Positions 8,781 to 18,375 are shown, counted from the stretch's first letter. The stretch is 64,000 bases of DNA from Ancylobacter lacus (GCF_018390635.1 NZ_JAHBGE010000047.1:115834-179833); one strand, 5' to 3'. Notes: a model not told the origin generated them from the letters alone. A program made the numbers and translations.

Positions 8781-10208
8781 ATGTCCTTCTCGCTCGACCA
8801 CCCGATCGGCGAACGCTCCTTCGGCCTGCGCCTCGACACCCTCGTGCGGCTGCGCTGGCTCGCCGTCTCGGGACAGACCCTCGCCATTCTGGTGGTGCAG
8901 CTCGTTCTCGGCTTCTCGCTGCCCATCGGCGCGTGCCTGGCGGTGGTCGCGCTTTCCGCCTGGCTGAATCTGGCGCTGCGGCTGCGCTATCCCGGGGCGC
9001 GCCGGCTGACCGACGGCGAAGCGGCGTGGCTGCTGGCCTACGACATCCTCCAGCTCGCCGCGCTGCTGTTCCTCACCGGCGGCCTGTCGAACCCCTTCGC
9101 CCTGCTGTTCCTCGCCCCGGTGCTGATCTCCGCGACCGCGCTCTCACCGCGGACCACCGTGCTGCTGGGCGTCCTGGCGGCCGGCTGCGCCGCGCTGGTG
9201 GGGGTGTGGCAGATGCCGCTGCCCTGGGCGCCCGGCGAGGCGGGAGTGGCGGTCCCGCCCGCGCTGCCGAACCTCTACCTCGTCGGCATCTGGTGCGCGC
9301 TCGCCATCGCCATCGCCTTCATCGGCGTCCATGCCTGGCGTGTGGCCGAGGAAACGCGGGAGCTCTCCGAAGCGTTGGCCGCGACCGAGCTGGTTCTGGC
9401 CCGTGAACAGCACCTCTCGGCGCTGGACGGCCTCGCCGCCGCCGCAGCCCACGAACTCGGCACCCCGCTCGCCACCATCGCCGTGGTGGTGAAGGAGATC
9501 GCGCGTTCGCTGCCGCCGGGCAGCGCGATGCAGGACGACATCAAGCTGCTGACCGAACAGGCGGAGCGCTGTCGCGCCATCCTGCGCACGCTGACCAGCC
9601 TCGGCTCCGGCGAGGCCCCGTTCGACCGCCTGCCGCTCTCCCACATCGTCGAGGAGGTGGCGGGTCCGCACCGCCATTTCGGCATCGCCATCGCGGTGTC
9701 GCAACCAAACCCGGGACCGGAGCCGGTCATCGCCCGTAATCCCGGCCTACTCTACGGGCTCGGAAACATCGTCGAGAACGCGGTGAACTTCGCCGGCAAC
9801 CGGGTCGAGATCGTCGCCTCCTGGAGCGAGCGCTTCGTCACCCTCACCGTCACCGACGACGGCCCCGGCTTCCCGCCGGAACTGCTCGACAGCATCGGCG
9901 CTCCCTACATCACCAGCCGCGGCCGCCAGCGCTGGCGCAAGGCGGGCGCCGACGAGGACGCCGAGGGGCAGAATGACGGGCTGGGCCTCGGCGTGTTCAT
10001 CGCCAAGACGCTGCTGGAGCGCAGCGGCGCGGAACTCGCCTTCCTCAACCGCGCGACGCCCGCCCATGGCGCGCAGGTGACGATCCGCTGGCCGCGCCAC
10101 CTCATCGACATCGCCGGCAAGGACGGCGAGGCGGCCGGGCGCGCGCCCGCCGGCTGGGCCCGCAGCCCCGGTTCGGCGGGGACGGCGCGGGACGGCAGGT
10201 CTTCCTGA
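8781..10208 (+). CDS. regB: Redox sensor histidine kinase RegB/PrrB/ActS
   Basis: Membrane kinase (475 aa) of the global redox system that adjusts respiration, carbon and nitrogen fixation or photosynthesis to oxygen. About six transmembrane segments occupy residues 20-190. The RegB quinone-sensing motif GGLSNPF is at 100-106. The H box AAAHELGTPL has His 224, and the redox-active Cys is at 264 (ERCRAIL), matching the well-studied RegB Cys 265. N and G boxes follow (NIVENAVNFA, DDGPGF, GLGLGVFIAK). GGGAGA precedes the ATG. The partner regA lies 148 bases downstream. Confidence 0.93.
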   Translation: MSFSLDHPIGERSFGLRLDTLVRLRWLAVSGQTLAILVVQLVLGFSLPIGACLAVVALSAWLNLALRLRYPGARRLTDGEAAWLLAYDILQLAALLFLTGGLSNPFALLFLAPVLISATALSPRTTVLLGVLAAGCAALVGVWQMPLPWAPGEAGVAVPPALPNLYLVGIWCALAIAIAFIGVHAWRVAEETRELSEALAATELVLAREQHLSALDGLAAAAAHELGTPLATIAVVVKEIARSLPPGSAMQDDIKLLTEQAERCRAILRTLTSLGSGEAPFDRLPLSHIVEEVAGPHRHFGIAIAVSQPNPGPEPVIARNPGLLYGLGNIVENAVNFAGNRVEIVASWSERFVTLTVTDDGPGFPPELLDSIGAPYITSRGRQRWRKAGADEDAEGQNDGLGLGVFIAKTLLERSGAELAFLNRATPAHGAQVTIRWPRHLIDIAGKDGEAAGRAPAGWARSPGSAGTARDGRSS

Positions 10209-10356
10209 GGGCTCCGCAGGCCGGAAAATCCGGCTTTCGGCGGCGACCGTGCGAGAATTCAGGCGAACTTCATTGTGTGTGCGGGGATCGAGCGTGTACC
10301 TTAGTCGCAAGACAGAAGGTCGCAGCGACATCAAGCGCGACACCGAGGAAAACGCC

Positions 10357-10905
10357 ATGCTGGATACGACCGCCGACCTGCCCGACCGCTCGCTGCTGAT
10401 CGTCGATGACGACCGCCCCTTCCTGCAGCGGCTCGCCCGCGCCATGGAATCGCGCGGCTTCAACGTCACCACCGCGGAATCGGTCGCCGACGGGCTCGCG
10501 CGGGTGGAAGGCGTGGCCCCGGCCTATGCCGTGGTGGATATGCGGCTGGGCGACGGCAACGGCCTTGACGTCATCTCGGCCCTGAAGCGCCGCCGCCCCG
10601 AGGCGCGCGGCATCGTCCTCACCGGCTATGGCAACATCGCCACCGCGGTGAATGCGGTGAAGATGGGGGCGGTGGACTACCTCGCCAAGCCGGCCGATGC
10701 CGACGACATCTGTGCCGCGCTGAACGCGCAGGCCGATTACAAGCCGCAGCTGCCGGAAAACCCGATGTCCGCCGACCGGGTGCGGTGGGAACACATCCAG
10801 CGGGTCTATGAACTGTGCGGCCGCAACGTCTCGGAGACGGCGCGGCGCCTTTCCATGCACCGCCGCACGCTCCAGCGCATTCTGGCCAAGCGCGCGCCGC
10901 GCTGA
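10357..10905 (+). CDS. regA: Redox response regulator RegA/PrrA/ActR
   Basis: Response regulator (182 aa) activated by RegB. The receiver domain has the acidic triad VDDDRP, phospho-acceptor Asp 61 (VVDMRLGDG) and Lys in LAKPADAD. The C-terminal Fis-like helix-turn-helix reads NVSETARRLSMHRRTLQRILAKRAPR, which is nearly invariant in the RegA family. I chose the ATG at 10357, with GAGG at 10345-10348; a longer frame from 10249 lacks support. The separate spacer from regB suggests possible independent transcription. Confidence 0.94.
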   Translation: MLDTTADLPDRSLLIVDDDRPFLQRLARAMESRGFNVTTAESVADGLARVEGVAPAYAVVDMRLGDGNGLDVISALKRRRPEARGIVLTGYGNIATAVNAVKMGAVDYLAKPADADDICAALNAQADYKPQLPENPMSADRVRWEHIQRVYELCGRNVSETARRLSMHRRTLQRILAKRAPR

Positions 10906-10927
10906 CGGCCCAGAGCCTTTTGGGCCG
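10906..10927. terminator. Hairpin between convergent regA and adenosine kinase
   Basis: CGGCCCA (10906-10912), an 8-base T-rich loop, then TGGGCCG (10921-10927) form a 7-bp stem directly after the regA stop. It could end regA transcripts and, from the other side, the kinase transcript at 10945. There is no T-run after the stem. Confidence 0.45.
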
Positions 10928-10944
10928 GGGCCAGACCGGCCGGT

Positions 10945-11946
10945 TCAGAGCGACAGCCCGGCCTTGGCCGCCAGCGCCCTGAGATCGGTCTCGGGGCGGG
11001 CGCCGAGATGGGAGATGATCTCGGCGGCGCACACCGCACCGAGGCGCAGCGACACCGCGGGGTCGAAGCCGCGGGCATGGCCATAGAGATAGCCGGCGGC
11101 GAAGAGGTCGCCCGCGCCGGTGGTGTCCACCACCCGCTCGACCGGCTCGGCCCCGACCTCGGCGGTGTGCTCGCCGGCAATGGCGAGCGCGCCCTTCTCG
11201 CTGCGCGTGACCACCGCGCGGCGGGCGTCGCGGCGGAGCTGGACCAGAGCGTCGTCGAAATCAGCGGTCTCATAGAGCGCCTTCAGCTCGGTCTCGTTGG
11301 CGAACAGCAGATCCACCGTGCCGGACCGCACGAGGTCGAGGAACTCGGCGCGGAAGCGGTCGACACAGAACGCATCCGACAGGGTGAGCGCCACCTCGCG
11401 CCCCGCGCCGTGCGCGATGGCGGCGGCCTTGAGGAAGGCCTGCTTGGCAGCCGGCGGATCCCACAGATAGCCTTCGAGATAGGTGACGGCCGCAGCCGCC
11501 ACGGTCGCCTCGTCGACATCGGCGGGGGAGAGGTCCTGCGCCGCGCCGAGGAAGGTGTTCATGGTGCGCTCGCCATCCGGCGTCACCACGATGAGGCAGC
11601 GCGCGGTCTCCGGGCCGTCCGCGGCGGCGGGTGTCTCGAAGCTCGCACCGGCGGCGCGGATGTCGTGGCCGAAGATGGCGCCCAGCTCGTCCTCGCGCAC
11701 CTTGCCGACGAAGCCGGCGCGCCCGCCGAGCGCGGCCACGCCCACCGTGGTGTTCGCCGCCGAACCGCCGGAAATCTCGATGCCCGGCCCCATGGCGCGG
11801 TAGATCTCGATGGCGCGGGCCTCGTCGACCAGCGCCATCCCCCCCTTGCGCATGCCATGGGCGAGAAGGAAGTCCTCCTCGGCGCGGGCGATCACATCAA
11901 CGATGGCGTTGCCGAAGCCGAGGACGTCGAGACGGGTGGCGGTCAC
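10945..11946 (-). CDS. PfkB-family adenosine kinase
   Basis: Carbohydrate/nucleoside kinase (333 aa) of the ribokinase superfamily, most likely phosphorylating adenosine to AMP in purine salvage. The substrate-end signature SGGSAANTTVGVAALGG (about residues 59-75) and the ATP/anion-hole signature DTTGAGDLFAAGYLYG (Asp as catalytic base, about residues 270-285) are both present. The family has sister groups acting on ribose, fructose or other sugars, so the substrate is inferred from overall likeness to rhizobial adenosine kinases. It is monocistronic, convergent to regA and divergent from murJ. Confidence 0.82.
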   Translation of the reverse strand: MTATRLDVLGFGNAIVDVIARAEEDFLLAHGMRKGGMALVDEARAIEIYRAMGPGIEISGGSAANTTVGVAALGGRAGFVGKVREDELGAIFGHDIRAAGASFETPAAADGPETARCLIVVTPDGERTMNTFLGAAQDLSPADVDEATVAAAAVTYLEGYLWDPPAAKQAFLKAAAIAHGAGREVALTLSDAFCVDRFRAEFLDLVRSGTVDLLFANETELKALYETADFDDALVQLRRDARRAVVTRSEKGALAIAGEHTAEVGAEPVERVVDTTGAGDLFAAGYLYGHARGFDPAVSLRLGAVCAAEIISHLGARPETDLRALAAKAGLSL

Positions 11947-12098
11947 GGGGGAAGCCTTCTGACACAGGCGGGCCGGCGGAGGCCGGCGGGACGGCGTCCG
12001 GCCTAGCAGATGGCGAGGAGAGCGGCAACGCGGCGGCGCAACCGGCTTTCCCGCGCCGGCCGCCTCGTCTATGGATCGAGGCGAAGGCCTCGCACCGG

Positions 12099-13703
12099 AT
12101 GTCCATGAGCCTGCTCCGCCACGCCTCTGCCGTCGCCGTCATGGTGCTGGGCTCCCGCATCCTCGGCTTTGCCCGCGACGCCGCGGTCGCCGCGCTGTTC
12201 GGCGCCGGCGCGGTGGCGGATGCGGCGGTAGCCGGGCTCGCAGTGCCGCAGCTCGCCCGCCGGCTGCTCGGCGAAGGCGCGCTCAACGGCGCGGTGGTGC
12301 CGGCGCTGCTGCGGGCCGAACGTGAGGACGGCACGGCCGCGGCGCGGCGGCTCGCCTTCGGCGCGGCGGCGGTCCAGTTCCTCGCCGGCCTCGTGGTCGC
12401 GGGGCTGCTGCTGCTCGCCATGCCCCAGCTCGTGCGGCTGCTGGCGCCTGGCTTTGCGCCGGGCGAGCCGCGCTTCGACGGGGCGGTCTGGGTCGGCCGG
12501 CTCACCGTTCTCTGCCTGCCGATGGCGGCGGTGGCGGGGGTGCTGGCGGCCATCGCCAATGCCTCGGGACGGATGAGCCTGCCCTCGCTCTCGCCGCTGA
12601 TCGGCAACATCGCGGTGCTGGCCGTGCTCGGCCTCGCCTTCATCGGCACCGGCCACGGCGCCGACGACAGCGGCGCGGCGGCGACGGCGGCGCTCGGCTG
12701 GCTGGCCGCGGCCACGGTGGCGGGGGCGGCGGCGCAGCTCGCGCTGCAGATGACCGCCACGCTCGGCTGCCGGTTCGCTCCCGACCTCGCGCTGCTCGCC
12801 CCCTCCGGGCTTCCGTCCCTCGTGCGGGCGGCGGCCGCCGCCCTGCCGACCCTGCTCGGGGCGGGACCCTCGCTGCTGGCCGCGGCGCTGCCGGCGCTGC
12901 GCTTCATCATCGCCGGGGCCGCGGCCTCCGGCGTTCTGGGCGGGGTTTCGGCCTTGTTCTACGCGTCCCGGCTGGTGGAGCTGCCGCTCGGCGTCATCGC
13001 CGCCGTGGCGGGCGCGGTACTGCTGCCGGTGCTGGCGCAGGGAGCGGCGGGAGCCGCGGGAGCCGCGATGCGGGGAGCGGAAGCCGCGCTCGCCCTCTCG
13101 CTGCCGGCGGCGATCGGGCTGGCACTGCTGGCCGAACCGATCGTCGTGGCCCTGTTCCGGCACGGCGCCTTCGACGCCGAAGCGGTCACGACCACGTCCC
13201 TGGCGCTGGAATTGCTCGCGCTCACCCTGCCGTTCCAGGCGCTGGAGAAGATCCTCGCGGCGGTCGCCTTCGCCCAGGGTCACAGCCGACTGGTGATGGG
13301 GGCGAGCCTTGCCGCCCTGCTGGTCGGCGCCCTGGCCGGCTTCGCGCTGGCCGGGCCACTCGGGCTGGCGGGACCCGCGCTCGGCCTGCTCGCCTCCAGC
13401 CTTGTCGGGCTGGCCGGGCTCGCTGTCGGCCTGCGCCGGCGGCGCGCGCTGGCGCTCGACACCGAGGCCCGGCGCCGCGTGCCACGCCTCGCCCTGGCGG
13501 CGGCGGCGATGGGGGCCTGCGTAGCGGGAGGCGACCGGCTGCTGGCCGCCCCGCTTGCGGAGGGCGGACTGGCGGGCTTCGGCACGCTCGGCCTGCTCAT
13601 CCTCGTCGCGGTGGCGCTTTATGTCGGGGTGGCGCATCTGGCGGGCGGGCTCGACCTGCGGGCGCTCAAGGCCGCGCTCCGCTCCAAATCCGCCACCGCC
13701 TGA
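12099..13703 (+). CDS. murJ: Lipid II flippase MurJ (MviN)
   Basis: Polytopic inner-membrane protein (534 aa) that flips the peptidoglycan precursor lipid II to the periplasm. Around fourteen hydrophobic segments span the length. Family features include the N-terminal [21 protein letters not shown], the [17 protein letters not shown] region and Arg/Asp-rich cytoplasmic loops. I chose the ATG at 12099 ([20 protein letters not shown]), as the open frame further upstream is low-complexity antisense to the kinase promoter region. trpS follows 130 bases downstream, a common pairing in this bacterial order. Confidence 0.93.
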   Translation: MSMSLLRHASAVAVMVLGSRILGFARDAAVAALFGAGAVADAAVAGLAVPQLARRLLGEGALNGAVVPALLRAEREDGTAAARRLAFGAAAVQFLAGLVVAGLLLLAMPQLVRLLAPGFAPGEPRFDGAVWVGRLTVLCLPMAAVAGVLAAIANASGRMSLPSLSPLIGNIAVLAVLGLAFIGTGHGADDSGAAATAALGWLAAATVAGAAAQLALQMTATLGCRFAPDLALLAPSGLPSLVRAAAAALPTLLGAGPSLLAAALPALRFIIAGAAASGVLGGVSALFYASRLVELPLGVIAAVAGAVLLPVLAQGAAGAAGAAMRGAEAALALSLPAAIGLALLAEPIVVALFRHGAFDAEAVTTTSLALELLALTLPFQALEKILAAVAFAQGHSRLVMGASLAALLVGALAGFALAGPLGLAGPALGLLASSLVGLAGLAVGLRRRRALALDTEARRRVPRLALAAAAMGACVAGGDRLLAAPLAEGGLAGFGTLGLLILVAVALYVGVAHLAGGLDLRALKAALRSKSATA

Positions 13704-13833
13704 GAGGGTGTGGCGCCGTCTCACCGCGGGCAGGCGAGAGGGGACCCGTCTCCGCACCCTTGCCCCGCCTCGCCCCGCGTGTCATGACGCCCGCGAACGG
13801 CGCCGGCGCCGGACGACCAACCGGGGACAGCAG

Positions 13834-14865
13834 ATGGCATTCCAGCAGCGGGTTTTTTCCGGCGTGCAGCCCACGGGCAACCTGCACCTCGGCAATTATC
13901 TCGGCGCGATCACGCGCTTCGTCGAACTGCAGGCGAACTATGACTGCCTCTATTGCGTGGTCGACCTCCACGCCATCACGGTGTGGCAGGACCCGGTCGA
14001 GCTGAAGCGCTCGATCCGCGAGGTCACGGCGGCCTTCATCGCCGCCGGCATCGACCCGAAGCGGCACATCGTGTTCAACCAGAGCCAGGTGGCGGAGCAT
14101 GCCGAGCTCGCCTGGGTGTTCAATTGCGTCGCCCGCCTCGGCTGGCTGAACCGCATGACCCAGTTCAAGGAGAAGGCGGGCAAGGACCGCGAGAACGCCT
14201 CGGTCGGGCTGTATGCCTATCCCAGCCTGATGGCGGCCGACATCCTGCTCTACCGCGCCACCCATGTGCCGGTCGGCGAGGACCAGAAGCAGCATCTGGA
14301 GCTGACCCGCGACATCGCGCAGAAGTTCAACAACGACTTCGCCCCCTCCATCGCCGAAGCCGGCTTCGCCGAGGGCTTCTTCCCGCTGACCGAACCGCTG
14401 ATCGGCGGCCCGGCCGCCCGGGTGATGAGCCTGCGCGACGGAACGAAGAAGATGTCGAAGTCGGACCCGTCCGATCTCTCCCGCATCAACCTCGCCGACG
14501 ACGCCGACACCATCGCCTCCAAGGTGCGCAAGGCCAAGACCGACCCCGAGCCGCTGCCCTCCGAGGCCGAGGGTCTGGCCGGCCGGCCGGAGGCGGAGAA
14601 TCTCGTCGGCATCTATGCCGCGCTGTCGGGCACCACCAAGCCGGCGGTGCTGGCCGAGTTCGGCGGTGGCCAGTTCTCCACCTTCAAGGCCGCGCTCATC
14701 GATCTTGCGGTCGCGAAGCTCGGGCCGATCGGGGCGGAGATGAAGCGGCTTGTCGCCGATCCCGTCGAGATCGACGCCATCCTGCGCGACGGCGCCGACC
14801 GCGCCCGGGTGATCGCGACGGAAACGATGGGCCATGTGAAGGACATCGTCGGCTTCGTGCGCTGA
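13834..14865 (+). CDS. trpS: Tryptophanyl-tRNA synthetase
   Basis: Class I aminoacyl-tRNA synthetase (343 aa) charging tRNA-Trp in the cytoplasm. The Rossmann fold has the HIGH-type motif [10 protein letters not shown] (about residues 15-24) and the KMSKS motif [10 protein letters not shown] (about residues 206-215). PTGNLHLGN and [16 protein letters not shown] are typical of TrpRS. GGGGAC precedes the ATG. Length is standard. Confidence 0.97.
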   Translation: MAFQQRVFSGVQPTGNLHLGNYLGAITRFVELQANYDCLYCVVDLHAITVWQDPVELKRSIREVTAAFIAAGIDPKRHIVFNQSQVAEHAELAWVFNCVARLGWLNRMTQFKEKAGKDRENASVGLYAYPSLMAADILLYRATHVPVGEDQKQHLELTRDIAQKFNNDFAPSIAEAGFAEGFFPLTEPLIGGPAARVMSLRDGTKKMSKSDPSDLSRINLADDADTIASKVRKAKTDPEPLPSEAEGLAGRPEAENLVGIYAALSGTTKPAVLAEFGGGQFSTFKAALIDLAVAKLGPIGAEMKRLVADPVEIDAILRDGADRARVIATETMGHVKDIVGFVR

Positions 14866-14886
14866 GGCGTCCGCAGGGCGAGGGAA

Positions 14887-14918
14887 GCCGGCGGGGACTT
14901 GCCGGCGGGGACTTGCCG
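14887..14918 (+). repeat. 14-bp tandem direct repeat
   Basis: GCCGGCGGGGACTT occurs twice head-to-tail (14887-14900 and 14901-14914), followed by a partial third unit GCCG. It lies in the 121-base gap between trpS and the universal stress gene. It looks like replication slippage; a regulatory role is possible but unsupported. Confidence 0.7.
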
Positions 14919-14986
14919 ATGCGGCGCCCGGCACCGACACTGCGCCCGCGCGGTGGCGGACGAATCCGCGCTGACGGGAGGATGCG

Positions 14987-15499
14987 ATGCCGCGGCGGCG
15001 CCAGAGTTTCGAACCCGGCCACCGCCGCAAGTTTCTGGTGGTGATCGACGACACCCCGGAATGCGACCGCGCGATCTACTACGCCGCGCGCCGGGCCGCC
15101 CGCACCCAGGGCGGCCTCGTGATGCTCATCGTCCTCGACCTTGCCGATGCGGCGAGCCAGTGGCTGGGTGTCGCCGACCTGATGCGGGCGGAAGCGACCG
15201 ATGGCGCCGCCGCCCGGCTCGACCATTTCGCCGCGCGGGTGCGCAGCCTCGGCGGGGTCGAACCGGAACGGGTGATCCGCGAGGGCTCGATCGCCGAGGA
15301 AGTGGTGAAGCTCATCGAGACCGACGAGGATATCGGCATCCTCGTCCTCGCCGCCGGGGCCGGGCATGAAGGCCCGGGACCGCTGGTGGCGTCGCTCTCG
15401 GCGGGGGCTTGGGCTCATGGGGTGTGGGCCCGGCTGCCGGTGCCCGTCACCATCGTGCCGGCCACGCTGGACGAGGACGATATCGACGCGCTCGCCTGA
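14987..15499 (+). CDS. Universal stress protein (UspA family)
   Basis: Small cytoplasmic protein (170 aa) with one Usp domain. The first strand KFLVVIDDTPECDRAIYYAARRA carries the conserved Asp that contacts nucleotide, and the end GHEGPGPLVASLS...LPVPVTIVPATL corresponds to the usual G-2x-G-9x-G(S/T) nucleotide region, in altered form. GGGAGG precedes the ATG at the right distance. Role in stress endurance is known only at family level. The leader holds a 14-bp tandem repeat. Confidence 0.85.
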   Translation: MPRRRQSFEPGHRRKFLVVIDDTPECDRAIYYAARRAARTQGGLVMLIVLDLADAASQWLGVADLMRAEATDGAAARLDHFAARVRSLGGVEPERVIREGSIAEEVVKLIETDEDIGILVLAAGAGHEGPGPLVASLSAGAWAHGVWARLPVPVTIVPATLDEDDIDALA

Positions 15500-15601
15500 A
15501 GCGCGGGATCGCGCGAGACACTTTCCTCTGCGGCGGTGGCTCGGTAGGCTGCATTCGGCCGACAACCGGATGACATTCTTCGAATCGAGAGGTTTCTCGC
15601 T

Positions 15602-16393
15602 TTGCCAGCGACCGCTAGCCGTGCGTTGCTACCTGTTCATGCGTTCTGGATCGGCCCACAGCTCGGCCCCATCTCCCGCTCCTGCCTCCTCTCCTTCCTG
15701 CGCGTCGGCCATGCGGTGACGCTCCATGGCTATGAACGGCCGGTCGACCTGCCCGCCGGCATCGCCTTTTCCGACGCGGCCGACCTCATCCCGCCCGACC
15801 GGATCATCCGCCACCGCGAAAGCGGCAGCTACTCGCTGTTCTCCAACGTCATTCGCTACCGCTTGCTCCAGCTCCATGACGGCATCTGGGTGGATTGCGA
15901 CGTGTTCTGCCTGCGTCCGCTGGAGCCGGCTGAGTACCTGTTCGGCTTCGAGGACGGTGGGACCATCAACACCGCCGTGCTCGACCTGCCGCCGGAGTCC
16001 GACCTGCTGCGCGCGCTGAACGAGGTGGCTGCCGACCGCGCGCCCATTCCGCCTTGGCTTCCGCCGAAACTCCAGAAGCAGCTCCGCAAGGACGCCGCAC
16101 GGGGGAAAACCACGTCGGTGGAAGATCTTCCCTGGGGCGTGCTCGGGCCGCGCGCGCTGACCTGGCTGGCGCGCGAACGCGGCCTCGAGGTGCACGCCGA
16201 ACCGGCCGACACCTTCTACCCCGTGCATTTCAGCAAGGTGCACCGGCTGCTCGATCCCGGCCTCTCGATCGAGCAGCTCATCACCCATCGCACCCGCTGC
16301 ATCCATCTCTACAACGAAAAACTGCGCTGGCTCGACCTCAGCAACATCGCCCCCTCCTCCCCGCTCGGGCAAATGATGACGCTGGACCGCTGA
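15602..16393 (+). CDS. Putative glycosyltransferase with DxD motif
   Basis: A 263-aa protein without signal peptide or membrane segments. HAFWIGPQLGPISRSCLLSFLRVGHAVTLHGYE followed by a DxD motif in GIWVDCDVFCLRPLEP is the pattern of the glycosyltransferase 'DXD-containing' family related to capsule and Gb3-type sugar transferases. The start is a TTG at 15602, supported by GAGAGG at 15587-15592; no ATG or GTG gives the conserved N-terminus. It stands alone, with no polysaccharide operon around, so substrate and acceptor are unknown. Another orphan glycosyltransferase lies at 7808-8590; they are not obviously paralogous. Confidence 0.65.
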   Translation: MPATASRALLPVHAFWIGPQLGPISRSCLLSFLRVGHAVTLHGYERPVDLPAGIAFSDAADLIPPDRIIRHRESGSYSLFSNVIRYRLLQLHDGIWVDCDVFCLRPLEPAEYLFGFEDGGTINTAVLDLPPESDLLRALNEVAADRAPIPPWLPPKLQKQLRKDAARGKTTSVEDLPWGVLGPRALTWLARERGLEVHAEPADTFYPVHFSKVHRLLDPGLSIEQLITHRTRCIHLYNEKLRWLDLSNIAPSSPLGQMMTLDR

Positions 16394-16512
16394 ACGGCAC
16401 CGGAAAGGGGGAAGGCGACCCGCCACTTCCTTTGCGGCCGGCGAGCGCCTATCTAGAAGGTTCGCAAACCCATGCCGGCGGGACCTTGAATCCCGCATGG
16501 ACGGAGCCCGAC

Positions 16513-17067
16513 ATGTTCATCCAGACCGAAGCCACCCCCAATCCCGCCACGCTGAAGTTCCTGCCCGGCCGCGCCGTGCTGGCCCAGGGCACGTTCGAGG
16601 CCCGCTCGCGCGAGGAGGCGGTGCGCTCGCCGCTGGCGCAGGCGCTGTTCGAGGTACCCGGCGTGACCGGCGTGTTTTTCGGCTCCGATTTCGTCACCGT
16701 CACCAAGGCCGCGTGCGACTGGGCCCATCTCAAGCCGGCGGTGCTGGGAGCCATCATGGAGCATTTCGTCTCCGGCAAGGCGCTGCTGGCCGACGAGACC
16801 CACACCGGCGACGACGAGGCCTTTTTCGAGACCAAGGACGCCGGCGTGGTGGACACGATCCGCGAGCTGATCGACACCCGGGTCCGTCCCGCGGTGGCCA
16901 ATGACGGCGGCGACATCACCTTCCGCGGCTACAAGGACGGCATCGTGTTCCTGGCGATGAAGGGCTCCTGCTCCGGCTGCCCGTCGTCAACCGCCACGCT
17001 GAAGAACGGCATCGAGAACCTGCTGCGTCACTTCGTGCCCGACGTCGTGGAAGTCCGCCCGGTCTGA
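16513..17067 (+). CDS. NfuA-like Fe-S cluster scaffold/carrier protein
   Basis: The 184-aa protein has an N-terminal Nfu_N domain (MFIQTEATPNPATLKFLPG, about residues 1-90) and a C-terminal NifU domain (about residues 110-180) with the cluster-ligating CSGCPSS (CxxC) motif. It would receive a 4Fe-4S cluster and deliver it to target enzymes; plausible clients in this window are MiaB and GlcF. The ATG at 16513 gives the exact family N-terminus. It is followed 68 bases later by tsaB, a common arrangement in alphaproteobacteria. Confidence 0.93.
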   Translation: MFIQTEATPNPATLKFLPGRAVLAQGTFEARSREEAVRSPLAQALFEVPGVTGVFFGSDFVTVTKAACDWAHLKPAVLGAIMEHFVSGKALLADETHTGDDEAFFETKDAGVVDTIRELIDTRVRPAVANDGGDITFRGYKDGIVFLAMKGSCSGCPSSTATLKNGIENLLRHFVPDVVEVRPV

Positions 17068-17135
17068 TCGGGGCCGCCCGGCGGCGGCGGCTTCTGCCGC
17101 GCCCCGTTCCATAGCATTCTGGAGCGGGGTGCCGC

Positions 17136-17819
17136 ATGCTGATTCTCGCCATGGATACCGCGCTGGAGGCCTGTGCCGCCGCGCTGCACGATACGACGAC
17201 CGACACGACGCTGGCGGTCGAACGCCGCGCCATGGCCCGCGGCCATGCCGAAGCCCTGGTGCCGATGATCGAGCGGCTGATGCGGGAGGCGCAGACCTCG
17301 TTCGAGGCGATCGACGCCTTTGCCGTCACCGTGGGGCCGGGAAGCTTCACCGGGCTCAGGGTCGGCCTTTCGGCCGCGCGGGGATTCGGCCTCGCCACCG
17401 GGCGACCGGTGATCGGCCTCTCCACCCTCGCCACCCTCGCCGCGGCGCCGCTGGCGGAGGAGGACGCGGTGCCGGTGGTGGCGGCGCTCGATGCCCGCCA
17501 TGAGAACCTCTATCTCCAGATGTTCGGCGCCGGCGGCCGGGTGCTGGTCGGCGCGCGGGCCATGCCGGTGCGGGAGGCCGCGCGGGCGGTTGCGATCGGG
17601 CCGGTGCGCCTCGTCGGCTCGGGCGCGGCGATTTTGGCGGAGCACTGGCCGCCGGGCGAGGCCCCGCCGGTCAGCATCGACACCGCCGCGACGCCGGACC
17701 CGGTGTGGCTGGCCCGCCTTGCCGCCAGCGCCGACCCCGCCCGCTCGCCCCCGCGTCCGCTTTACCTGCGCGGGCCGGATGCGCGGCCGCAGGACGCGGC
17801 GCGGATCGCACGGCGATGA
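17136..17819 (+). CDS. tsaB: tRNA threonylcarbamoyladenosine biosynthesis protein TsaB
   Basis: Partner of TsaD/TsaE in making t6A37 of ANN-decoding tRNAs. The 227-aa protein has the ASKHA-fold start LILAMDTALEACAAAL and the highly conserved VGPGSFTGLRVGLSAARGFGLATG block (about residues 66-89). The ATG at 17136 gives the usual short N-terminus. Its TGA overlaps the rimI ATG (ATGA), indicating coupled translation. Confidence 0.93.
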   Translation: MLILAMDTALEACAAALHDTTTDTTLAVERRAMARGHAEALVPMIERLMREAQTSFEAIDAFAVTVGPGSFTGLRVGLSAARGFGLATGRPVIGLSTLATLAAAPLAEEDAVPVVAALDARHENLYLQMFGAGGRVLVGARAMPVREAARAVAIGPVRLVGSGAAILAEHWPPGEAPPVSIDTAATPDPVWLARLAASADPARSPPRPLYLRGPDARPQDAARIARR

Positions 17820-18307
17820 GCGGGCTGTTTTCGTTCTTCCGCCCCGCGCCGCCGCCGGCGCTGCGGGCCGCGACCGCCGAGGACGCCCCGGCGCTCGCGG
17901 CGCTGCACGCGGCTTCCTTCCATCTGCCCTGGGACACCGCCGAATTCGAGCGCCTGCTGGCCGACCGGCTGAGCCGGGGCGTGGTGGCCACCGACGGGCC
18001 GCGCGGCGAGCCGGTCGGCTTCCTGCTCGCCCGGGGAGTGTGGCCGGAAACCGAGATTCTCTCCATCGCCGTCGCGCCGCGCCGTCGCGGCCACGGCATA
18101 GGCCGGCAGCTGATCGACCACGCCTTCGGCCGCCTTGCCGCCGAAGGCTTCACCACCGTCTTCCTGGAGGTGGAGGACGGCAACATCGCCGCCCGCACGC
18201 TGTATGAGCGCACCGGTTTCCGCGAAATCGGGCGGCGGGAAGGCTATTACCGCACCGCTTCCGGGGTTCCCGCTGCGGCGATCGCCATGCGCCGGGACAT
18301 CGCCTGA
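17816..18307 (+). CDS. rimI: Ribosomal protein S18-alanine N-acetyltransferase RimI
   Basis: GNAT-fold acetyltransferase (163 aa). The acetyl-CoA loop is seen as VAPRRRGHGIGRQLI (Q/RxxGxG/A), followed by VFLEVEDGNIAARTLYERTGF, a pattern diagnostic of RimI. Overlaps tsaB by four bases; the tsaB-rimI pair is conserved. The fur gene follows after about 70 bases. Confidence 0.9.
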   Translation: MSGLFSFFRPAPPPALRAATAEDAPALAALHAASFHLPWDTAEFERLLADRLSRGVVATDGPRGEPVGFLLARGVWPETEILSIAVAPRRRGHGIGRQLIDHAFGRLAAEGFTTVFLEVEDGNIAARTLYERTGFREIGRREGYYRTASGVPAAAIAMRRDIA

Positions 18308-18375
18308 CGAAACGGTTGCCCGGCGGGCGCGTGCGTCATAAGGCTGTGGCCAGCGAGGGTGAGACGAGGCGGGAG

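Noticed and set aside
11631-12098. Extended N-terminus for MurJ
   Set aside because: The added 156 residues are an Arg/Pro-rich shadow of the adenosine kinase and its promoter; the family starts at the ATG at 12099.
15500-15720. Frameshift in the second glycosyltransferase N-terminus
   Set aside because: A different frame begins with an ATG at 15569, but the TTG at 15602 has a good GAGAGG site and leads straight into the conserved HAFWIGPQLG block, so no frameshift is needed.
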